Below are positions 58,516 through 64,000 of a stretch of DNA of 64,000 nucleotides, piece by piece. The stretch's first letter is position 1. Each line of letters begins with the position of its first letter. A model generated the notes under the pieces. That model searched no databases and was not told the DNA's origin. It was given only the letters and a program-made list of their open reading frames with translations. Both the position numbers and the translations under genes were made by a program. The stretch lies in contig WTFV01000265.1 in assembly GCA_011523845.1 (NCBI GenBank), forward strand, positions 62,001 through 126,000, in the 5' to 3' direction. The DNA is from Acidobacteriota bacterium. GTDB lineage: Bacteria; Acidobacteriota; Vicinamibacteria; Vicinamibacterales; UBA8438.

Positions 58516-61389
58516 GTGACCCCGTACGAGTTCATCGCCAAATGGCGCGCCTCCGCGCTGAAGGAGCGCTCCGCGGCGCAGGAGCACTTCATCGACCTCT
58601 GCCGGCTGCTGGACGAGCCGACGCCGGCCGAGGCCGATCCGTCCGGTGAGACGTACTGCTTCGAGCGGGGCGCGCGCAAGGACACCGGCGGCGACGGCTG
58701 GGCCGACGTCTGGAAGCGCCACCACTTCGCCTGGGAGTACAAGGGGCACCGGGCCGACCTCGACGCCGCGTTCGAGCAGCTCCGGCAGTACGCCCTGGCG
58801 CTGGAGAACCCGCCGCTGCTGATCGTCTCCGACATGCTGCGGTTCCGTGTTCGTACCAACTGGACCAACAGCGTCAGCGAGACCCACGAGTTCGACCTGG
58901 AAGACCTGGTCGGCGCGGCGGCGCGCAACAAGCTGAAGTGGGCGTTCTCGGATCCCGACCGGTTGCGGCCCGGCGAGACCCGCCAATCGCTCACCGAGCG
59001 CGCGGCGGCGTCCTTCGCCACGGTCGCGCAGGCGCTACGGGAGCGCGGCCACGACCCGCAGGCGGTCGCGCACTTCGTCAACCGTCTCGTTTTCTGCATG
59101 TTCGCCGACGACGTGGGGCTGCTGCCCGATCACATGTTCACGCGCATGCTGCGGCAAGCGCGGCGTACGCCGGAGCACTTCACCGAGCTGGCCGGCGCCC
59201 TCTTCCGGGTGATGGCGTCCGGCGGGCGGGTCGGCTTCGAGGCGGTCGCCTGGTTCAACGGCGGGCTGTTCGACGACGGCGCCGCGCTGCCGCTGGAGAA
59301 GACCGACATCGACACGGTGCTGGCGGCGTCGGACCTCGACTGGTCGGAGATCGACCCGTCGATCCTCGGAACCCTGTTCGAGCGCGGGCTCGATCCCGGC
59401 AAACGTGCGCAGCTCGGCGCGCACTACACCGACCGCGACAAGATCATGCTGCTCGTCGAGCCTGTCGTGATCCGCCCGCTGCTGGCCGATTGGGACACCG
59501 AGAAGGCGCAGATCGCCGCCGAGCTGGAACGTGCTGAGGCCGCCAAGTCAACGGCCGCCCGCACGAAGCGGCGCAAGCAGGCGGAGCGGCGCTACCGGGC
59601 GTTCCTCGACCGGCTGCGCGGGTTCACCGTGCTCGACCCCGCGTGCGGATCCGGCAACTTCCTCTACTTGGCGCTGCAAGGCCTCAAGGACCTGGAGCAC
59701 CGGGTGCAGCTCGAAGCCGAGGCGCTGGGCTTTCAGCGCGCGTTCCCGGAAGTCGGTCCGGCCAACGTCAAGGGCATCGAGATCAACCCCTACGCGGCCG
59801 AACTGGCGCGCGTGTCGGTGTGGGTCGGCGAGATCCAGTGGATGCGGCGCAACGGCTTCGCGGAAGCGCGCGACCCGATCCTGAAGCCTCTGGACACCAT
59901 CGAGTGCCGCGACGCGATCTTGGCACCGGAGACCATCGAGCCGGAATGGCCCGCGGCGGACCTGATCATCGGCAACCCGCCGTTTCTGGGCGGCAAGCTC
60001 CTGATCACGCACCTGGGCGAGGAATACGTCTCGCGGATGTTTACGACCTACGCCGGCCGCGTACCGGCGGAAGCCGACCTGGTCTGCTACTGGTTCGAGA
60101 AGGTGGGCCGGCAGATCGCGTCGGGCCGGACGATACGCGCGGGGCTGGTCGCAACCAATTCCATTCGGGGCGGCGCCAACCGGCGCGCGCTGCAAGCTGC
60201 CACCGCCAGGAGACGGATCTTCGAGGCATGGAGCGACGAGCCGTGGGTGGTCGACGGCGCTGCAGTGCGCGTGTCGCTGGTCTGTTTCTCGCGCGCCGAC
60301 GACGAATCCGTGTCGGAAGCACGTCTCGACGGGACACCCGTCGACGAAATCTTCGCCGACCTGACGGCGCGGCGAGACGGGGCGGGCGTCGACCTCACGC
60401 TCGCACGGCGGCTGCCCGAGAACGCCGGCATCGCGTTCATGGGTGACACGAAGGGCGGTCCCTTCGATGTCCCGGGCGATCAGGCGCGCGAATGGCTCCG
60501 CCTGCCGGCCAACCCCAACGGCCGGACCAACGCCGACGTCCTGAAGCCGTGGATGAACGGCATGGACCTGACGCGCCGCCCGGCGGGCAAATGGATCGTC
60601 GACTTCGGGTGGGCCATGTCATCCGGAGACGCGGCGCTCTACGAAGAACCGTTCCGGTGGGCGAAAGAGCGAGCCTACCCGATGCGGCAGCGGAACCGGC
60701 GCGAGGCCTACCGCGAGTACTGGTGGCGGCACGTCGAGCCGCGGCAGGGCATGTGGCGATCCCTCGACGGTCTCTCGCGCTACGTTGCAACCCCGACCGT
60801 CGCCAAGCACCGGCTGTTCGTCTGGTGCGACGCGCGAATCTGCCCCGACCACCAACTGATCGTCATCGCCCGCGACGACGACACGACGTTCGGCATCCTG
60901 CACAGCCGCTTCCACGAGCTCTGGTCGCTCCGGCTCTGCACGTGGCTCGGTAAGGGCAACGATCCCCGCTACACGCCGAGCACCACCTTCGAGACCTTCC
61001 CGTTCCCGGCCGGACTGACTCCCGCCGTACCCGCTGCCAACTACGCCAGCGACCCGCGCGCCGTCGCCGTCGCCGACGCCGCCCGGCGGCTCGTGGCTCT
61101 CCGCGACCGCTGGCTTCACCCGCCCGAGTGGGTCGAGTGGCTGGACGAGCCGGTCCCCGACTACCCTAAACGTCCGGTAGCCCGCGATGAAGACGCCGCC
61201 AAGGCACTCAAGAAACGCACGCTGACGAACCTCTACAACGCCCGCCCGCAGTGGCTGGCGGACGCGCACGCTGCGCTGGACTCCGCCGTGGCCGCGGCGT
61301 ACGGATGGCACAAGGACATCACGGACGAAGATGCCCTGCAGGAAATGCTCCAATTGAACCAGCAGGAGCAAGAGGGACCAACACGATGA
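58516..61389 (+). CDS. MmeI-like type IIG/IIL restriction-modification enzyme
   Basis: 957 residues starting at GTG. The N-terminal nuclease has GWADVWKRHHFAWEYKG (Asp and ExK of the PD-(D/E)XK site). A helical spacer follows, then the adenine methyltransferase with motif I DPACGSGNFLYLALQ and motif IV NPPFLGG (the N-P-P-F type of N6-adenine enzymes). A target-recognition region lies in the last third (around RLFVWCDARICPDHQLIVIA). The length fits the MmeI family, which cuts and modifies with one polypeptide. It ends overlapping the next membrane-protein gene by 4 nt. Confidence 0.9.
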   Translation: MTPYEFIAKWRASALKERSAAQEHFIDLCRLLDEPTPAEADPSGETYCFERGARKDTGGDGWADVWKRHHFAWEYKGHRADLDAAFEQLRQYALALENPPLLIVSDMLRFRVRTNWTNSVSETHEFDLEDLVGAAARNKLKWAFSDPDRLRPGETRQSLTERAAASFATVAQALRERGHDPQAVAHFVNRLVFCMFADDVGLLPDHMFTRMLRQARRTPEHFTELAGALFRVMASGGRVGFEAVAWFNGGLFDDGAALPLEKTDIDTVLAASDLDWSEIDPSILGTLFERGLDPGKRAQLGAHYTDRDKIMLLVEPVVIRPLLADWDTEKAQIAAELERAEAAKSTAARTKRRKQAERRYRAFLDRLRGFTVLDPACGSGNFLYLALQGLKDLEHRVQLEAEALGFQRAFPEVGPANVKGIEINPYAAELARVSVWVGEIQWMRRNGFAEARDPILKPLDTIECRDAILAPETIEPEWPAADLIIGNPPFLGGKLLITHLGEEYVSRMFTTYAGRVPAEADLVCYWFEKVGRQIASGRTIRAGLVATNSIRGGANRRALQAATARRRIFEAWSDEPWVVDGAAVRVSLVCFSRADDESVSEARLDGTPVDEIFADLTARRDGAGVDLTLARRLPENAGIAFMGDTKGGPFDVPGDQAREWLRLPANPNGRTNADVLKPWMNGMDLTRRPAGKWIVDFGWAMSSGDAALYEEPFRWAKERAYPMRQRNRREAYREYWWRHVEPRQGMWRSLDGLSRYVATPTVAKHRLFVWCDARICPDHQLIVIARDDDTTFGILHSRFHELWSLRLCTWLGKGNDPRYTPSTTFETFPFPAGLTPAVPAANYASDPRAVAVADAARRLVALRDRWLHPPEWVEWLDEPVPDYPKRPVARDEDAAKALKKRTLTNLYNARPQWLADAHAALDSAVAAAYGWHKDITDEDALQEMLQLNQQEQEGPTR

Positions 61390-61736
61390 AGAAGTTCTGG
61401 ACACAAACTCTGATCGTCATCGGAACCACGGCAGCGGTGGGCGCCATAATCATGTACCAGAAGGCCCCACTGATAATCGGAATCCCGACGTCCAGCTTGG
61501 TCTGGATGCAACTGATACTGCTGGTAGTCGTCTTCGTCGTGATGCCCGTACTCTCAATGCACATGAGGAAAGAAATCGAGTCGGACGCAGAGAAAAAACG
61601 CGATGCCGGACGCCGGGCATTCAATCTACCACGGGGGTCAATACGCGCGATGCTCGCGCTGTTCAGCATCGGCTCGTTCGTAAACGTGCTCGCGTTGGGA
61701 CCGGGCACAATCCCCGACGAGTACTTCGACAAGTAG
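61386..61736 (+). CDS. Membrane protein, probably C-terminally frameshifted
   Basis: 116 residues with three membrane segments: TQTLIVIGTTAAVGAIIMYQ, SLVWMQLILLVVVFVVMPVL and SIRAMLALFSIGSFVNVLAL. The ATG overlaps the MmeI-like stop (ATGA). Right after the stop, in another frame, comes VTAFGTLSGTVLGFYFGGRT, a membrane segment ending in the FYFG-R motif common at the C terminus of such proteins. A one-base deletion near 61731-61737 would explain it. Function unknown. Base composition drops from here to the window end. Confidence 0.55.
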   Translation: MKKFWTQTLIVIGTTAAVGAIIMYQKAPLIIGIPTSSLVWMQLILLVVVFVVMPVLSMHMRKEIESDAEKKRDAGRRAFNLPRGSIRAMLALFSIGSFVNVLALGPGTIPDEYFDK

Positions 61737-61960
61737 TGACGGCATTCGGCACGCTGAGCGGCACAGTCCTGGGATTCTACTTCGGGGGACGTACAGCTAA
61801 CCCACCCCCTTCACCATGACAGAATGGATAGTCACATCCCCCTCACCATCGATCGATTATCCGATACTCATGTCGCTAACGACGTCAGTTAGCAGGTTGG
61901 CGTACTGTCGCGCTTGTGTCGGGTCGCCATGATCGCCCCGCGGGGAAACGTGCCACGCAC
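61737..61960. other. Intergenic region with the shifted tail and a possible coding remnant
   Basis: The first 80 bp hold the frameshifted tail of the membrane protein. On the minus strand, just after the pAgo stop, SPRGDHGDPTQARQYANLLT is encoded in an open frame ending at 61857. It looks protein-like but has no start of its own and I do not recognise it. Confidence 0.4.
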
Positions 61961-63511
61961 TCAAATATAGAGTTTGAATGGTAATGGCGCGCCGGAAACG
62001 GGTCCCGCCGTCAGTATCTCCCCGACCGCATCGGCGAACCCGAGCGTGACCGGTTGTCCGTCTCCGTAGATGCAAGCATTGTAGTTCAGCTTCGTAAGGG
62101 CAAGTACGTCGCTCAGTACGACTCGAATGTCGGCATGGCCGCGGCAGACATCGACCAGCAGGCCGCGAGGCACCTCGCGTCCAGGGTAGGTTCGCAGGCG
62201 CGGAATGAACCCGTTCGCCCAAAGGAACCCCGTCCGTTCATCGCGAACGTAAGCAAGCCCCCGCAGTACGGCATGCCTTCCGCCGCCAAAAATCCGGAGG
62301 TCCTCCGCGAGTCGAATGCGCACGCCCACGATTCGAGTACTGGGCGGTGCTCCGCTACGGAACCCTCGCCACTCCGCATCGTCGAATCGCGCCTTTCCGT
62401 GAACGAACAGTTCGTCCGGTGGGCCGCCTGCGCGAGAGGTATACTCATCTATGGCCGCACGGATGAGCCGCCGTGCCGCATCTTCGTCAAGGTGGTAGGT
62501 GTTCGTCGCGGCCGAGTACCATGGACCTCCAGTGCCCTTGAACACGAGCCCGTCCCCAGAGTCCAGGAACATCTGTGCCCCACAAGAAGACCAGCCTCCC
62601 CGAACACCAGAGTCGTCACGCTTGAAAACTATACCAAGGTAACAGACACCAGGCCGAATCTCTGCGAGCTTCCACGGACGAGCTCCGGACTTGTAGAATG
62701 CCGTGGTACAGAGATTCCAAGCAATTTCCGATGGAAACCCGACCTTTCGACGGGGGTACCCCATCTGATTCAAGAAGTCACCCGGCGCAATGGTGCTTTC
62801 CCGAATTATCTGCGTGGGTGTCTCCGCGTCAAGCAGAATTGCTTTTAGTTGATTATGAAAATGCGCTTGATATCGATACGGACGAGCATCCTCGTTGAGC
62901 TCTTCGAACATGACCGGTTCCACGACCAGTCTACGAGAGAAGCGTCTGCTTATCGGGATCTCGAATGCAGTGCGGGCTTCTTTTGGTACGACCGATTCCG
63001 GACGACAACTCACGTACACCTCGTCGGGAATGATGACGAACCAGACATCGGCCTTTGCCTCATCTCTAACCGCAGCTCTGATCGGCTGTGCGTAGAGTTG
63101 CACTACGCGGTGCACGCGCTGATGAGCATCGCCAATATGACAGGCCGCGGTCAATTCCTCTTCATCAACAGAAATCTCGAATACGGCCTGTTGACCAAAG
63201 GGAACGTTGAAGGCAGCTTCGAAGCCCGGGAATGGAGGCCGTGACATCTTTCCGTCGTCAATCGGACGTTGAACCTGGTCGACCCAGCGCCAGAAGCGCC
63301 GGATACCCGCGGTGGTGCCTATCACGGCCGGGCGAATACCAAAAATCTTGCCCTCATCGAGCGGCCCGAAGAGCGTCAGTCCGTCTCGGGGATCTTCAAG
63401 AGCTTGGCTATAGCCAAAGAGAAGTTTGGGTTCCGGCAGCTTCAGCAAAGGCAAGCAGTTCCTCGCCGGCGCTACTACGGGACAACCTGGAATCGCTTTA
63501 CTGGAGGTCAT
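61961..63511 (-). CDS. Short prokaryotic Argonaute (MID-PIWI), probably catalytically inactive
   Basis: 516 residues from the ATG giving MTSSKAIPGCPVV (GAGG 9 nt upstream). Length and layout match short pAgo proteins, MID plus PIWI only. Recognisable parts: VWFVIIPDEVYVSCRP, the MID/PIWI junction SEIAWNLCTTAFYKSGARPW and KLAEIRPGVCYLGIVFKRDD, MFLDSGDGLVFKGTGGPWYS, DELFVHGKARF, TKLNYNACIYGDGQPVTLGF, and the C-terminal LPFKLYI. The first catalytic Asp is replaced (GIVF) and the second site reads HGK instead of DG, as expected for short pAgos that sense guide-target pairs and do not cut. The start overlaps the APAZ gene end by 14 nt. Confidence 0.82.
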   Translation of the reverse strand: MTSSKAIPGCPVVAPARNCLPLLKLPEPKLLFGYSQALEDPRDGLTLFGPLDEGKIFGIRPAVIGTTAGIRRFWRWVDQVQRPIDDGKMSRPPFPGFEAAFNVPFGQQAVFEISVDEEELTAACHIGDAHQRVHRVVQLYAQPIRAAVRDEAKADVWFVIIPDEVYVSCRPESVVPKEARTAFEIPISRRFSRRLVVEPVMFEELNEDARPYRYQAHFHNQLKAILLDAETPTQIIRESTIAPGDFLNQMGYPRRKVGFPSEIAWNLCTTAFYKSGARPWKLAEIRPGVCYLGIVFKRDDSGVRGGWSSCGAQMFLDSGDGLVFKGTGGPWYSAATNTYHLDEDAARRLIRAAIDEYTSRAGGPPDELFVHGKARFDDAEWRGFRSGAPPSTRIVGVRIRLAEDLRIFGGGRHAVLRGLAYVRDERTGFLWANGFIPRLRTYPGREVPRGLLVDVCRGHADIRVVLSDVLALTKLNYNACIYGDGQPVTLGFADAVGEILTAGPVSGAPLPFKLYI

Positions 63512-64000
63512 CGGGTTCGTCCTCATCAACGATCTCGTCCGCCGCCGTTTCCGCGCCGAGATCTGCTCCTGGTTCTCTCAACTTCACAGGGCTCAGAAAT
63601 TCGACAGGGTGGAGGCCAACGAGGGCATTCGCTGACAGGCCAGACAGCGGCAAAGCGAGAGAAGACTCGTTCATCGCAAGCCACGACATCGATGCAAGAA
63701 TGCGGTCGCGCCAGTCATCATTCCACCATTGCCTGCACTGGCTTCGCCTGGCTCTGTGCATCGCGTCCGGCGAGGACCAGATGGTCCTTCCGTCGCCAGA
63801 GAATAAGACATGTGTCCGAACCTGCAGCATCGGTTGCGGATGCACCGCCGGTTTCGCAGTGAGCGCGAAGTGCCAGTGCCGGAGCTTTCCCGACTTGCGC
63901 GTCTTGTAACCCATGAGACTCCGTCGTTTCCGCGGTCCGGCGACAGACGTGAAGGACACGATCGAACCAGGCAACACATCAAGATCGAAATAGAATGCCG
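63498..64000 (-). CDS. APAZ-domain partner of the short pAgo, partial (runs off the window)
   Basis: The frame is open to the edge of the window and no proper start is visible, so this is the C-terminal ~167 residues of a longer protein. Conserved APAZ-type features are MGYKTRKSGKLRHWHFALTA, LQVRTHVLFSGDGRTIW, MHRARRSQCRQWWNDDWRDR and ILASMSWLAMN, followed by an acidic tail (ADEIVDEDEPDD). In known systems an N-terminal effector (TIR, SIR2 or DUF4365/DREN nuclease) precedes this domain and is set off by the pAgo. Which effector is present cannot be told here. Confidence 0.75.
   Translation of the reverse strand, partial: AFYFDLDVLPGSIVSFTSVAGPRKRRSLMGYKTRKSGKLRHWHFALTAKPAVHPQPMLQVRTHVLFSGDGRTIWSSPDAMHRARRSQCRQWWNDDWRDRILASMSWLAMNESSLALPLSGLSANALVGLHPVEFLSPVKLREPGADLGAETAADEIVDEDEPDDLQ

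Noticed and set aside
62054..63244. Plus-strand open frames across the pAgo gene
   Set aside because: Antisense to a gene with clear PIWI-family features; no motifs of their own.

Overview
The window is a 64 kb piece of a very GC-rich bacterial chromosome. The organism is probably an uncultured member of the Acidobacteriota (Vicinamibacteria-like). That is an inference from the gene mix: an ECF sigma factor coupled to a membrane Ser/Thr kinase, exported PQQ enzymes and beta-propellers, an ABC permease fused to an M1 peptidase, UGSC selenoproteins, and many small toxin-antitoxin loci. No rRNA, tRNA, CRISPR array or replication origin was seen.

Layout. 0.2-3.6 kb: ECF sigma factor and Ser/Thr kinase (minus strand). 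3.8-9.2 kb: a plus-strand operon of SDR, TctC, TctB, TctA and an MmgE/PrpD protein (uptake and catabolism of an organic acid). 9.4-16.3 kb: a minus-strand operon of a second MmgE/PrpD, a MatC-like dicarboxylate carrier, a SnoaL-like protein and a three-gene 2-oxoacid:ferredoxin oxidoreductase. 16.4-17.5 kb: a broken MazEF-like locus, a small membrane protein and dispersed repeats. 17.5-23.0 kb: a minus-strand run of exported proteins and two alpha/beta hydrolases. 23.2-37.9 kb: an exported oxidative gene set (SoxC-type sulfite dehydrogenase, cytochrome c, two PQQ alcohol dehydrogenases with the extra Asp of lanthanide enzymes, lactonase, NHL protein, PQQ sugar dehydrogenase, CMD protein, Tat-exported aminotransferase) interrupted by a PGM1-like ATP-grasp ligase. 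38-39.9 kb: decaying accessory genes. 40-44.6 kb: ABC ATPase and ABC-permease/M1-peptidase fusion. 44.6-49.1 kb: cyclase, VapBC, LarA-like enzyme, AAA ATPase. 49.2-57.5 kb: two selenoprotein loci of the UGSC family, an associated conserved gene, two retropepsin-like proteins, FadJ, a PD-(D/E)XK-like protein and a sodium:solute symporter. 57.7-64 kb: a defence island with a toxin-antitoxin pair, an MmeI-like restriction-modification enzyme, a frameshifted membrane protein and, in lower-GC DNA at the very end, a short prokaryotic Argonaute with the C-terminal part of its APAZ partner, which runs off the window.

Three things stand out. (1) Two genes read through an in-frame UGA followed by GSCTSCS, each with a hairpin right behind the UGA: selenocysteine genes that a standard caller would split in two. 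(2) A family of ~110 bp double-hairpin repeats has entered coding DNA in frame (TctA loop, cytochrome N-terminus, lactonase N-terminus) and supplies TAG stop codons to neighbouring genes. (3) A short pAgo/APAZ defence system begins at the right edge; its effector domain lies outside the window.
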